Origin: Arthrobacter sp. 131MFCol6.1
GTDB lineage: Bacteria; Actinomycetota; Actinomycetes; Actinomycetales; Micrococcaceae
Assembly (NCBI RefSeq): GCF_000374925.1
Contig: NZ_KB895551.1
Location: forward strand, 62,001-126,000
Direction: 5' to 3'
Length of the DNA: 64,000 bases
Position 1 is the stretch's first letter. The number at the start of each line of letters is the position of its first letter. A model generated the notes under the pieces. That model was not told the DNA's origin and ran no database searches. It worked only from the letters and a program-made list of their open reading frames with translations. The translations under genes were made by a program, and so were the position numbers. Positions 1 through 8,540 of this stretch are shown here, one piece after another.

Positions 1-1
1 C

Positions 2-862
2 CTCGGCGGACCGAAGCCGCCCTTCACGCCCGGCTACGAGCTCGTCGGCATCGCTGATGAGATCGGGCCCGGTTGCTCGCGGGTACGGGTCGGAGACCGG
101 ATCGGCGCGCTGACGGTGTGGGGCGCCAACGCCGAGCTCGTCTGTGTGCCGGAGGCATACGCGGTGGAGGTGCCTGAGGACCTCGACCCGGCCGAGGTCG
201 TGAGCCTCGTCTTCCCCTATATGACCGCCTACCAGCTGCTGCACCGGACGGCTCAGGCGAAGCCCGGGGAGAGCGCTCTGGTTCACGGCGCGGCAGGCAG
301 GGTGGGCACCGCTATCCTCGAGCTCGGAGCACTGGCCCGCCTGCGCCTCTACGGGACCGCCGCCGGCGCGGACCGAGCCGCAGTGGAGCGGCTGGGCGCG
401 GTGGCGATCGACTATCAGAACGAGGATTTCCTGGCCCGAGTGCGCGGGCTCACCGGCGACGGCGTAGACATTGCCCTTGACGGGATCGGTGGGCCGTTGT
501 CGCTGCGCTCCTTCCGCGCGTTGCGGCCCGGCGGTCGGCTCGTTGTGTTTGGCCGCTACGCCACGATCGCGCAGGGGCGCAAGAACTGGCCGGGGGTGAT
601 CGCCTGGTACGCGGCAACGGGGAGCGTCGCGCTCTGGGGCTGGCTGTCACCCCGCCGAAAAGTGCTGTCCTACCGGATCCAGAAGTTGCGCATCCATCAC
701 CAGGACTGGTTCAGGGCAGACTTCTTCGCCCTGCTCGAGATGCTTCGCCGCGGCCAGATTCACCCGGTGGTCGCCGAGCGCCTGCCAATTTCCGACGTTC
801 GTCGCGCCCATGAGCTGCTGGAAAGCACCGCGGCGAAAGGGAAGATCGTGCTCGTACCCTGA
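2..862 (+). CDS. Medium-chain dehydrogenase/reductase (quinone-oxidoreductase-like), 5' end missing
   Basis: Partial gene: the frame is open from base 2 and the true start lies outside the window. 286 residues are visible; family members usually have about 330. The stretch before the first possible start (GTG at 116) still reads like the family, with PGYELVGI and VRVGDRIGA of the GroES-like N-terminal fold, so 116 is not the start. The Rossmann part carries AAGRVGTA at about visible residues 97-104, followed by DGVDIALDGIGG and RPGGRLVVFG, the usual order for NAD(P)H-dependent quinone or enone reductases. No catalytic zinc ligands are visible. Substrate unknown. It ends in a short intergenic region that contains a long composite hairpin. 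Confidence 0.85.
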   Translation, partial: LGGPKPPFTPGYELVGIADEIGPGCSRVRVGDRIGALTVWGANAELVCVPEAYAVEVPEDLDPAEVVSLVFPYMTAYQLLHRTAQAKPGESALVHGAAGRVGTAILELGALARLRLYGTAAGADRAAVERLGAVAIDYQNEDFLARVRGLTGDGVDIALDGIGGPLSLRSFRALRPGGRLVVFGRYATIAQGRKNWPGVIAWYAATGSVALWGWLSPRRKVLSYRIQKLRIHHQDWFRADFFALLEMLRRGQIHPVVAERLPISDVRRAHELLESTAAKGKIVLVP

Positions 863-904
863 GCCGGCATGGCTGACGCCGCGGCACTAGGCGTAAGGCC
901 CCGC

Positions 905-972
905 CGAGTTCGCCGGAAGCCTGCGAGGTCGCCGCAAGGTTCCGGCGACCTCGAGGGTTTCCGGCGACTTCG
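905..972. terminator. Nested hairpin between the MDR gene and the MOSC gene
   Basis: Inner perfect stem CGAGGTCGCCG (924-934) pairs with CGGCGACCTCG (943-953) around an 8-nt loop. An outer pair (905-918 with 959-972) matches at 12 of 14 positions. It begins 43 bases after the stop codon of the upstream gene and no U-tract follows, so a factor-assisted terminator or a dispersed hairpin element is the likely role. Confidence 0.5.
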
Positions 973-1061
973 CGCACCACAGCCGGCATACATGCGCGCG
1001 GCCGCCGCACCCGGGACCATCGACGCGCCCCAACGCCACGATGGGAGGATAGTTTTAGGGC

Positions 1062-1634
1062 ATGACGGCAAGCTACAGGTACGACGTCGAGATCCTGCAC
1101 CTCCTCGTCTCGCCGGCGCACGCCTACTTCGGCCGCGCCCGCGATGGTGCGGCGCAGGTCCCCACGACGGACGCGGAACAAGTCGAACTGGTGGCCGGCA
1201 AGGGCATCGTCGGCGACCGGTTCTTCGGCAAGGCTGCGCACATGGACGCCGCCGTCACCCTCCTCTCGATCGAGGCCATCGAGGCGATGGCCGAGGAGCT
1301 GGGAGCCGGACCCTTTGACCCGCTCCTGACCCGGCGGAATGTGGTCCTCCGGGGCGCCCACCTCGCTCCCCTGCTCGGCGAAGAGTTCGCGCTCGAATCA
1401 AGGGGGGACGTGGTCCGGATCCGGGCCGGACGGCCAGCCCACCCCTGTGCCTGGATGGACCGGATGCTTGCCCCGGGCGCGCACGCCGCCATGCGCGGCC
1501 GGGGAGGCGTGCGCTGCCAGCCCCTTTCGACCGGCCTCCTGAGCCGCGGCCCGGCCGTGCTGGTCAGCCCCGTGCCGCTCGACCCCGGACAGGCCGGCGT
1601 CCCCACGCTGCTGCGCCCGTCCCGGCTGCCGTAG
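1062..1634 (+). CDS. MOSC domain-containing protein
   Basis: 190-residue protein that is essentially one MOSC domain (MoCo sulfurase C-terminal type), a fold that carries sulfur on a cysteine for metal-sulfur chemistry. Seen: GKGIVGDRF at about 48-56, the TLLSIEAIEAM strand-helix, RRNVVLRG, LLGEEFAL, and a conserved-looking HPCAWMD cysteine near residue 128. Stand-alone MOSC proteins of this size (YiiM/YuaD type) are known to detoxify N-hydroxylated compounds or remain uncharacterised, so the exact role here is not assigned. The ATG at 1062 is preceded by GGGAGG about 13 bases upstream and a nearer AGGG. Its stop codon falls in a duplicated 17-base stretch that leads into a GC-rich tandem repeat. 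Confidence 0.85.
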   Translation: MTASYRYDVEILHLLVSPAHAYFGRARDGAAQVPTTDAEQVELVAGKGIVGDRFFGKAAHMDAAVTLLSIEAIEAMAEELGAGPFDPLLTRRNVVLRGAHLAPLLGEEFALESRGDVVRIRAGRPAHPCAWMDRMLAPGAHAAMRGRGGVRCQPLSTGLLSRGPAVLVSPVPLDPGQAGVPTLLRPSRLP

Positions 1635-1850
1635 CGCCGCGGCTGCCGTAGCGCCGGGTTGCGTGATCCGGCGCGGACGACGGCGGACGACGGCGGCCGG
1701 TGCGGATGACGGCGGCGGCGCAGGCGGCGGCGGACGACGGCGGCCGGCGGATGACGGCGGCGGCGCAGGCGGCGGCGGACGACGGCGGGCGGCGCGGACG
1801 GCGGCGGCCGGTGCGGACGGCGGCGGGCGGTGCGGATGACGGCGGGCGGC
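1625..1850. repeat. GC-rich tandem repeat tract (GGACGACGGCGG-type), gap before the LysR gene
   Basis: The 344 bases between the MOSC and LysR genes are mostly low-complexity. A 17-base unit ending in GTAGCGCCG is duplicated around 1623-1656. A 45-bp unit beginning CGGATGACGGCGG is then repeated (about 1703-1747 and 1748-1790) and runs into further GGCGG-rich copies to about 1850. CGGACGACGGCGG itself occurs at 1674, 1684, 1731 and 1776; the same string forms the left arm of hairpins elsewhere in this window. An open frame crosses the tract and fuses to the LysR gene, but its Ala/Asp/Gly/Arg repeats are not part of the regulator. Confidence 0.8.
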
Positions 1851-1855
1851 GATCG

Positions 1856-1880
1856 TGTTCTTTGCCTCGGATGTGGAACA
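1856..1880. promoter_or_regulatory. Candidate LysR-regulator binding palindrome TGTTC-N15-GAACA
   Basis: Perfect 5-bp arms TGTTC (1856-1860) and GAACA (1876-1880) lie about 100 bases upstream of the GTG start of the LysR gene. LysR regulators commonly bind dyads with T and A at the outer half-sites upstream of their own gene. Here the spacing is longer than the classic T-N11-A box, so this is only a candidate. Confidence 0.3.
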
Positions 1881-1978
1881 AATGCCCGTCCGGATCGTCG
1901 GCAGGAAATAGGCTCGGACTCATCGATCAGGCGGACGCACGGCAACCGCCAAGCGCCCCAACCGGTGAAGGAGCCAGC

Positions 1979-2911
1979 GTGGACACCCGAAAGCTGAAGT
2001 ATTTTCTGGCTGTTGTTGACCACGACGGGTTCAGCCGGGCGGCGGAGCACCTGCTCATCGCCCAGCCATCCCTCTCGCAGACCATCGCCGCCCTCGAGAA
2101 GGAACTGGGCGTGCCCCTGTTCCACCGGATCGGGCGGCGGGCGGTGCTCACGGAGGCGGGCAAGGAGCTGATCGGGCCGGCCCGGCTCGTGATGCGCAAC
2201 CTCGACGCGGCGCAGTCTGCGTTGCAGTCGGTGCGTGGGCTGCGCAGCGGACGGCTGGACATCGTCACGATGCCCTCGCCCGGGATCGAGCCGCTGTCAT
2301 CGATGATCGCCGCCTTCACCCGGGCGCATCCCCTGGTCAGGCTCAATGTCAGCGCCGCCTTCACTCCGGAGGACGTCATCGAGTCTGTCCGAAGCGGCAG
2401 CACGGAGATCGGGCTGGCAGGCTCCCCCACGCCCATCAAGGTTCCCGGCGTTGAGGTGCTGGAGCTCGATCGCCAGCCGCTGATCCTTCTCGTCAATCCC
2501 CAGTCCGATACGTTCGGCGCCGCAACAACCATCCAACGCGAGGAGCTGGCCGGCCACCGTCTGGTCGCGAGCCAGCGCGGTTCGCTGATGCGCTGGCTTG
2601 TGGACGACGCCCTGGCACGGGGGATCGACGCGGAAATCGTCGTCGAGGTCGCCCACCGGACCTCGATCCTGCCATTGGTCCTGGCCGGGGTCGGTCACGC
2701 CGTGATGCCGTCGTCGTGGGCGCCCCTGGCGCACAAATCAGGGCTGCGGACGCTGCTGATCGAACCCGTGTCCTACCTGGATGTTGCCGTTCTCAGCCGA
2801 AGGGATGACTTGACCCCCGCAGCCCGGTCCTTCCTGGCGGTGGCGCGGCTGCACGCGGCCCCGCCACCGCAAGGAAAGACAGACACGCCTCCCCCGGCGC
2901 CTCATCAATAG
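1979..2911 (+). CDS. LysR-family transcriptional regulator
   Basis: 310-residue LysR regulator. The N-terminal winged helix covers about 1-60 (KLKYFLAVVDHDGFSRAAEH, then QPSLSQTIAALEKELG and RAVLTEAG), followed by a periplasmic-binding-like effector domain (SGRLDIVTMPSPGIEPLSSMI, then the C-terminal lobe). I chose GTG 1979 because GAAGGAG sits 5 bases upstream and the HTH begins directly after it. The frame continues upstream through the GGCGG repeat, but that part has no HTH character. It lies immediately upstream of, and on the same strand as, tartrate dehydrogenase, the dicarboxylate carrier and glycerate kinase. It probably activates that operon in response to tartrate or a related hydroxy acid; this is inferred from position. 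Confidence 0.9.
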   Translation: MDTRKLKYFLAVVDHDGFSRAAEHLLIAQPSLSQTIAALEKELGVPLFHRIGRRAVLTEAGKELIGPARLVMRNLDAAQSALQSVRGLRSGRLDIVTMPSPGIEPLSSMIAAFTRAHPLVRLNVSAAFTPEDVIESVRSGSTEIGLAGSPTPIKVPGVEVLELDRQPLILLVNPQSDTFGAATTIQREELAGHRLVASQRGSLMRWLVDDALARGIDAEIVVEVAHRTSILPLVLAGVGHAVMPSSWAPLAHKSGLRTLLIEPVSYLDVAVLSRRDDLTPAARSFLAVARLHAAPPPQGKTDTPPPAPHQ

Positions 2912-3027
2912 GCTGAACCTATCTAGCGGATCGGATCTTGGTCTTGGACGGCAGGTCGTGCCGGCCCGTCTACTTGAAGAGGAAGGCAGTGTGACGCTGC
3001 TAACACACTCAACGAGGAGGTAGGCAC

Positions 3028-4125
3028 ATGAGCGCCACCCAGAAATTCAGCATCGCTTCTATCCCCGCCGACGGGGTCGGCAAGGAGGTCGTCTCCGCCG
3101 GACGCCGGGTCCTGGACGCCCTGGCGCAGAATTCCGGCGGCAAGTTCGCCTTCGAATGGACCGAGTTCGCGTGGGGCTGCGAGTACTACGCCAAGACCGG
3201 CCAGATGATGGACCCCGACGGGCTGGACACCCTTAAGGACTTCGACGCCATCTACTTCGGCGCCGTCGGCTGGGAAAACGTCCCGGACCACATCAGCCTC
3301 TGGGGCCTGCGCCTGAAGATCACCCAGAACTTTGACCAGTGGGCGAACATCCGCCCGGTGAAGTTCCTCCCGGGCGTCCAGTCCCCGTTGCGCAAGGCCG
3401 ACACCACCGAGCTCGACTGGATTGTGGTCCGCGAAAACAGCGAAGGCGAGTACGCCGGCCTCGGCGGGCGCAACCTCAGCGGCCGTGGCCCCGGCAACGA
3501 GGTGGCCCTGCAGACCGCGCTGTTCACCGAGAAGGGCTGCGAGCGCATCATGCGCTACGCGTTCGATCTGGCCCGGACCCGCACGGTGAAGAAGGTCTCG
3601 TCGGTCACCAAGTCCAACGCCCAGCAGTACGGCATGGTCCTCTGGGACGAAACGTTCCAGCGTGTTGCCCTGGACTACCCGGATGTCGCCACCGAGAGCG
3701 TCCTGGTCGACGCGATGAGCGCCAAGTTCATCCTGCACCCCGAGGACCTCTCCGTCGTCGTCGCCTCCAACCTGAACGCCGACATCCTCTCCGACCTCGG
3801 CTCGGCCCTGGCCGGCAGCCTCGGCCTGGCGGCCAGCGCAAACCTGAACCCGGAGCGCCGCTTCCCTTCCATGTTCGAACCGGTCCACGGCTCGGCCCCG
3901 GACATCGCGGGCAAGGGCATCAGCAACCCGATCGGCGCGATCGCCAGCGCAGCCCTGATGCTGGACCACTTCGGTCTGCACGAGGAAGCCCGCCGCATCG
4001 AGGCCGCCATCGAAGAGGCAACCGGCACCGGCCACCTGACGCGCGACGTCGGCGGCGACGCCACCACCGCGGACGTCACCGACGCCATCATCGAGGCCCT
4101 CGCCCGCACCCTGGCCACCGTCTAG
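3028..4125 (+). CDS. ttuC: Tartrate dehydrogenase/decarboxylase (D-malate dehydrogenase family)
   Basis: 365-residue member of the isocitrate/isopropylmalate/tartrate dehydrogenase superfamily, NAD+ and divalent metal dependent. Seen: IPADGVGKEVV near the N-terminus, the VRENSEGEY stretch typical of the tartrate/D-malate branch, SVTKSNAQQYGMVLWDE, metal-site aspartates in DAMSAKF and NADILSDLGSALAGS, and the NAD-binding EPVHGSAPDIAGKGISNPIG. Known members oxidise tartrate and decarboxylate the product to D-glycerate, or oxidise D-malate to pyruvate. A glycerate kinase two genes downstream favours the tartrate-to-glycerate reaction. The start has a strong GAGGAGGT site. The protein is full length for the family. 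Confidence 0.9.
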   Translation: MSATQKFSIASIPADGVGKEVVSAGRRVLDALAQNSGGKFAFEWTEFAWGCEYYAKTGQMMDPDGLDTLKDFDAIYFGAVGWENVPDHISLWGLRLKITQNFDQWANIRPVKFLPGVQSPLRKADTTELDWIVVRENSEGEYAGLGGRNLSGRGPGNEVALQTALFTEKGCERIMRYAFDLARTRTVKKVSSVTKSNAQQYGMVLWDETFQRVALDYPDVATESVLVDAMSAKFILHPEDLSVVVASNLNADILSDLGSALAGSLGLAASANLNPERRFPSMFEPVHGSAPDIAGKGISNPIGAIASAALMLDHFGLHEEARRIEAAIEEATGTGHLTRDVGGDATTADVTDAIIEALARTLATV

Positions 4126-4296
4126 CGCTGCGGCGCACTAAGACGGACGACGGCACTGAAACAGACGACGCCGGCCGCGCGGCCGCCGTCGAACGCTACA
4201 CCACCGCACGGGGCGGCTGCGCCCAACTGGCACCCGCCCCGTGCAAACCCCACACTTAAAGCATCTCCAGAGACATTCCACAATGAGGTAGGAATC

Positions 4297-5772
4297 ATGG
4301 GACACATCACCACCGCGGGCACGGAAATCCCGGCCCCCAAAAAACGCTGGTACAGGCAGCTGTACTTCTGGGTATTGACCGGCATCGTCCTCGGCATTCT
4401 GGTGGGCTGGCTGGCCCCGGTTGCCGGCATCGCCATGGAACCGATCGGCACCACGTTCGTCAACGCCATGAGAATGCTGATCGGCCCGATCGTGTTCCTG
4501 ACCATCGTCGGCGGCATCGCCAGCGTCGCCGATCTGAAAAAGGTCGGCATGACCGGGCTGAAGGCCCTGACGTATTTCCAGATCGGCACGATCTTTGCCC
4601 TGCTCTTCGGTCTGGTCGCCATCAACATCTTCCGCCTCGGCGACGGCGTCAACGCAGACGCCAGCGCGATCAAGACGACGGACTCCGCAGCCAAACTCAT
4701 CGACGCCGGCGCGCACCAGGAATGGTGGCAGTTCCTGACCCACATCATCCCCACCAGCATCGTCGCGCCCTTCGTGGAAGGCGACATCCTCCAGATCATC
4801 TTCATCGCCGTGATCTTCGGCATCGCCCTGAACGCCATGGGCAAGGTCGGCGCACCCGTCCTCGACGGCGTCCAGCGCCTCACCGGGGTCATGTTCAAAA
4901 TCCTGGGCTTCATCATGAAGGCCGCCCCGCTGGGCGCGTTCGGCGCGATGGCCTTCGCCGTCGGCAAGTTCGGCGTCTCCTCCCTTTCCAGCATGGGCGG
5001 GCTGATCGCCCTCTTCTACGCCACCTCGATCCTGTTCGTCGTCGTGGTCCTCGGATCCGTCATGGCCTTCCTGAAGCTGAACATCTTCAAGATGATCCGC
5101 CACCTCAAAGAGGAATACCTGCTCATCCTGGGCACCTCCACTGCCGAACCGGCCCTCCCGGGCCTGATGCGCAAGCTCGAGCACGCCGGTGTGAAGAAGG
5201 AAACGGTCGGGCTCGTGGTCCCCACCGGCTACAGCTTCAACCTCGACGGCGCCGCCATCTATCTGTCCCTGGCCGCCGTCTACATCGCCCAGGCCACCAA
5301 CACGAACCTGACCATCGGCCAGCAGCTGGGCCTCATCGCGGTCATGCTGCTCACCTCCAAGGGCGCGGCCGGCGTCGCCGGCGGCGGCTTCATCGCCCTG
5401 ACCGCCACCCTGGCCACGCTCGGCACGATCCCGGCCGCCGGCATCATGCTCATCTTCGGCATCGACAAGTTCATGTCCGAGTGCCGGGCCCTGGTGAACT
5501 TCACCGGCAACGCCGTCGCCACCCTGTTCATCGCCTGGTGGGACCACACCCTGGACGCGGACCGCGTCCGCCGCGTCTTCAACGGCGAGGCTGTTGAGCC
5601 CCTGCCCAGCGAGGATCCGACACCACTGGACGAGTTCACGGATATCGCTGCTGACCTGACTGACCACGGCCACCACGCGTCCATGGACAGCGACCCGGGG
5701 CACACGGAACCCGCCGAGGACGAGCCGACGTCCAAGGACAACCGCCGCCCCGCCTACTCGGAAACCATCTGA
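4297..5772 (+). CDS. dctA: Dicarboxylate:cation symporter (DAACS/DctA family)
   Basis: 491-residue membrane carrier of the SLC1-like DAACS family, which imports C4-dicarboxylates or glutamate with H+ or Na+. Seen: an initial cytoplasmic YRQLYFWVLTGIVLGILVG helix start, about eight hydrophobic helices, the LILGTSTAEPALP hairpin, GYSFNLDGAAIYLS, SKGAAGVAGGGFIAL, and the substrate-site helix ECRALVNFTGNAVATLFIAWW. The C-terminal tail of about 60 residues is acidic and His-rich and longer than usual. It lies 171 bases after tartrate dehydrogenase and one base before the glycerate kinase start, so it is probably the tartrate/malate importer of this operon. The exact substrate is inferred from context. 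Confidence 0.9.
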   Translation: MGHITTAGTEIPAPKKRWYRQLYFWVLTGIVLGILVGWLAPVAGIAMEPIGTTFVNAMRMLIGPIVFLTIVGGIASVADLKKVGMTGLKALTYFQIGTIFALLFGLVAINIFRLGDGVNADASAIKTTDSAAKLIDAGAHQEWWQFLTHIIPTSIVAPFVEGDILQIIFIAVIFGIALNAMGKVGAPVLDGVQRLTGVMFKILGFIMKAAPLGAFGAMAFAVGKFGVSSLSSMGGLIALFYATSILFVVVVLGSVMAFLKLNIFKMIRHLKEEYLLILGTSTAEPALPGLMRKLEHAGVKKETVGLVVPTGYSFNLDGAAIYLSLAAVYIAQATNTNLTIGQQLGLIAVMLLTSKGAAGVAGGGFIALTATLATLGTIPAAGIMLIFGIDKFMSECRALVNFTGNAVATLFIAWWDHTLDADRVRRVFNGEAVEPLPSEDPTPLDEFTDIAADLTDHGHHASMDSDPGHTEPAEDEPTSKDNRRPAYSETI

Positions 5773-5773
5773 C

Positions 5774-6934
5774 ATGTTCAACACCACCGCCCCGAAAACC
5801 GTGCGGACCCTCATTGCGCCGGACAAGTTCAAAGGCAGCCTCACGGCCGGCGAGGTGGCCGACGCCCTGGCCGCAGGGCTCCGCGCCGGAGCCGGCTCCA
5901 CCGGCGGGCCCGGAGCGGTCCACTGCGAGCTGCTCCCGCTGGCCGACGGCGGTGACGGCAGTGTGGACGCCGCCGTCGCCTCCGGCTTCACCCGGCACCG
6001 CTACACCGTCGCCGGGCCCACCGGCCAGCCCGTCCAGGCCGGCATCGCGTACGACGGCACCACCGCCGTCGTCGAGGTCGCCAACACCTGCGGCCTGGCG
6101 CTCCTGCCGGAGGGCCACCTGGAACCCTTGGTGTCCTCCAGCCGGGGCTTTGGGGAGGCGGTCCTGTTCGCCCTCAGCCTGAACCCGGCCAGGATCGTGC
6201 TGGCGCTGGGCGGAAGTGCCAGCACCGACGGCGGCATGGGAATGCTCACCGCCCTGGGCTACAGCTTCCACGACGCCGATGGCCGGCAGCTCTACGGCAG
6301 CGGACAGTCACTGGCGCAGATCCACACCGTCCGCCGGACCAGGTTCCCGGAACTGAACGGGACGGAGCTCGTGGTGGCCAGCGATGTCCACAATCCGCTG
6401 CTCGGGGCCGACGGGGCGCCTGCGGTCTTCGGACCCCAAAAGGGCGCCGGACCCCAGGACATTGCGGCACTCGAGCACGGGCTGGAGCACCTCGTCGCCA
6501 AGATGACGGACGCCGGGTTCGAGGATGCGGCCGCACTTGCGCAGCGCGAGGGCGCCGGAAGCGCCGGCGGGATCGGCTTTGCCTGCCTGCTGCTGGGCGC
6601 AAAGCAGGTCTCGGGCGCCGACTACTTCCTGGACCTGCTCGATTTCAACAACCGCAGGGACAGCTGCGACGTCGTCATCACCGGCGAAGGCAGCATCGAC
6701 GAACAGACCCTCGCCGGCAAACTTCCCGCCGCCGTCGCCCGGAGGTCCGGAACCCGCCCGATCATCGCGGTGGCCGGCCGTTCCCTCCTCCCCCGGGAAC
6801 GGTGGTCCGAAATGGCGCTCACCCGGGTCTACACCCTGGCCGAGTACACCGACCAGGACTCCTCCAAAGACCCCGGACTTTCCGCCGCCTTGCTGCAGAG
6901 GATCGGGAGGGACATCGCGGCAAGCCTGCTGTAG
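5774..6934 (+). CDS. garK: Glycerate kinase (GarK/GlxK family)
   Basis: 386-residue glycerate 2-kinase, ATP-dependent phosphorylation of D-glycerate to 2-phosphoglycerate. Family signatures are visible in order: LIAPDKFKGSLTAGEVADAL at the N-terminus, LADGGDGSVDA, ALGGSASTDGGMGMLTALG, GPQKGAGPQDI, and ITGEGSIDEQTLAGKLP. The ATG at 5774 comes one base after the stop codon of the symporter gene, and no good separate ribosome-binding site is seen, so translation is probably coupled. It completes the path tartrate to glycerate to 2-phosphoglycerate with the upstream dehydrogenase. It converges on the SRPBCC gene 24 bases away, with no obvious hairpin between them. Confidence 0.93.
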   Translation: MFNTTAPKTVRTLIAPDKFKGSLTAGEVADALAAGLRAGAGSTGGPGAVHCELLPLADGGDGSVDAAVASGFTRHRYTVAGPTGQPVQAGIAYDGTTAVVEVANTCGLALLPEGHLEPLVSSSRGFGEAVLFALSLNPARIVLALGGSASTDGGMGMLTALGYSFHDADGRQLYGSGQSLAQIHTVRRTRFPELNGTELVVASDVHNPLLGADGAPAVFGPQKGAGPQDIAALEHGLEHLVAKMTDAGFEDAAALAQREGAGSAGGIGFACLLLGAKQVSGADYFLDLLDFNNRRDSCDVVITGEGSIDEQTLAGKLPAAVARRSGTRPIIAVAGRSLLPRERWSEMALTRVYTLAEYTDQDSSKDPGLSAALLQRIGRDIAASLL

Positions 6935-6957
6935 GCGCTCTGCTGCCGCCGAGAGGC

Positions 6958-7404
6958 CTAATCGCGCCCTGGCTCTTCCCGCTCCGCGATTCCTTTCACG
7001 CTCTTTACCAGGCTGTCCCACATGCCCTTGGAGTGGTCGGCTTCCTCGGCGCTGGCGTTGTTGTCCTGGGCGAGCGTCAGTTGGGTGGCGCCGGCCCGGT
7101 CCTCGAGCGTCCAGGTGAGCGTGTGGTAGTTCTCGGGCGCATCCTCCTGGCCGCTCAGCGGGCTGAAGTGCGTGACGACCAGCCGCCGTCCGGGGTCAAA
7201 CTCAAGGATGCTGCCCCTGTCCTCGTAGTCCTTGCCGTCCCAGGCGCCCCGCCACAGGATGGGTCCGCCGACCGTCCAGTCGGTCACGAGTTCGGTGCCG
7301 AACATGAACTCCCTGGCGGCGCCGGGATCGGTGATCACGGACCATACGCGGCTCGCGGGCGCCTCGATGGTGATGGTCGAGGTCGCCACATACTGTCCAG
7401 GCAT
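6958..7404 (-). CDS. SRPBCC (START-like, AHSA1-type) domain protein
   Basis: 148-residue single-domain protein of the SRPBCC fold. Seen: TITIEAPASRVWSVITDP at the N-terminus, GGPILWRGAWDG, the ILEFDPGRRLVVTHFSP strand pair, TLTWTLEDRAGATQLTLAQDN, and the long C-terminal helix ADHSKGMWDSLVKSVKGIAE. This layout matches the activator-of-Hsp90-ATPase-1-like (polyketide cyclase/dehydrase) branch, whose bacterial members mostly have no assigned ligand. It stands alone between the tartrate operon and the molybdate operon, and I cannot tie it to either. Confidence 0.85.
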   Translation of the reverse strand: MPGQYVATSTITIEAPASRVWSVITDPGAAREFMFGTELVTDWTVGGPILWRGAWDGKDYEDRGSILEFDPGRRLVVTHFSPLSGQEDAPENYHTLTWTLEDRAGATQLTLAQDNNASAEEADHSKGMWDSLVKSVKGIAEREEPGRD

Positions 7405-7490
7405 AGCCTTCCCTTTCCTCGCGGAATCGCTCGACGCCGGCAGCGCCCGGCACCGAGACTACTCCGCCGATCGGAACGTCCGGAAGCTCC

Positions 7491-8540
7491 CTAGGCCGGG
7501 TAGATCGCGATGGCGGCGGCCTTGATGACGAAGTAGACGCTCATTCCGGGGGTGAGGCCGAGGTCGGCTGACGCGGCCGGGGTGATGTCGGCGGAGAGCC
7601 GTCCTGCACGGACACGGATCTGATCGCCGTGCGGCTCCAGGTCCGTGATGATCACCTGGAATGAGTTTCGCGGGCTGCCGTGCTCTTCGGTGAGGAACAC
7701 CGATACCGCGGAGGGCGGAAAGACCGCTACGCCGTCCTGCCCGGGCTCGATGGTGCCGTCCCGCTGGCCCGCGACGACCATGCCCTGGGCGGTGGTCACG
7801 CCGGCGTCGCTGACGGTGCCGGCCACCAGGTTCAGTCCGGCCAGGCCGGCGGCGAACCGGCTGCACGGTTTTTCGAGGACTTCGCGGGTGGGGCCCTGTT
7901 CGGTGATCCGGCCGTCCTCGAGGACGATCACCCTGTCGGCCAGCATGAGGGCGTCGAGGATGTCGTGGGTGATGATGATAGCGCGGCGGCCGGCGAGGAC
8001 CCGTTTGAGGAGCCGGCGGAGCAGTGGGGCGGCATGGATGTCGAGCGCGGCCATGGGCTCGTCGAGGAGCAGCAGGTCGGGGTCGGCGGCGAGGGCGCGG
8101 GCCACGGCCACACGCTGGGCCTGTCCGCCGGAGAGCTGTCCGGGGCGCCGCGAGGCGAGGGAGTCGGCGTCGACTTCGGTGAGCCAGTGCATGGCCGTGT
8201 CGCGGGCCGCGGCGCTGGAGGCTCCGGCGCTGCGCGGCCCGAACGCGACGTTGTCCAGTGCGCTGAGGTGTGGAAACAGGAGGGCTTCCTGGGCCAGCAG
8301 CGCCGTGCCCCTGGTGTGCGGGGCGCGCCAGATGTTTTTGTCCGCGTCCAGGTCGAAGAGGACCTTTTCGCCGATCGTGGCCTTGCCGGCGTCGGGGCGC
8401 AGCAGGCCCGAAATGATCGAGAGGAGCGTCGATTTGCCGGCCCCGTTGGGCCCGAGAATGGCGATGGTCTCGGTCGGCCCGAGGCTGAGGGAGACTGCGA
8501 AGCGCCGTGCGGCAAGGGTTGCGTCCAGCTGAAAGGTCAC
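7491..8540 (-). CDS. modC: Molybdate ABC transporter, ATP-binding protein ModC
   Basis: 349-residue ATPase of the molybdate importer. Walker [10 protein letters not shown] (30-38), Q-loop region [12 protein letters not shown], signature [15 protein letters not shown], Walker [13 protein letters not shown] and switch His in IIITHD are all intact. The C-terminal 100 residues form the Mop/TOBE domain typical of ModC ([20 protein letters not shown], then [25 protein letters not shown]), which can bind oxyanion. Its start overlaps the modB stop by 4 bases (ATGA), so translation is coupled. Last gene of the leftward regulator-modA-modB-modC operon. Confidence 0.95.
   Translation of the reverse strand: MTFQLDATLAARRFAVSLSLGPTETIAILGPNGAGKSTLLSIISGLLRPDAGKATIGEKVLFDLDADKNIWRAPHTRGTALLAQEALLFPHLSALDNVAFGPRSAGASSAAARDTAMHWLTEVDADSLASRRPGQLSGGQAQRVAVARALAADPDLLLLDEPMAALDIHAAPLLRRLLKRVLAGRRAIIITHDILDALMLADRVIVLEDGRITEQGPTREVLEKPCSRFAAGLAGLNLVAGTVSDAGVTTAQGMVVAGQRDGTIEPGQDGVAVFPPSAVSVFLTEEHGSPRNSFQVIITDLEPHGDQIRVRAGRLSADITPAASADLGLTPGMSVYFVIKAAAIAIYPA

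Noticed and set aside
1700-1978. N-terminal extension of the LysR protein through the GGCGG repeat
   Set aside because: The encoded Ala/Asp/Gly/Arg repeat is not part of the LysR family, and a proper GAAGGAG site fixes the start at GTG 1979.
4138-5991. Long leftward open frame of over 600 codons opposite the symporter and glycerate kinase genes
   Set aside because: It mirrors the codon pattern of the dctA gene (GC-rich third positions leave the antisense frame open), has Asp/Gly/His-rich composition and no family character.
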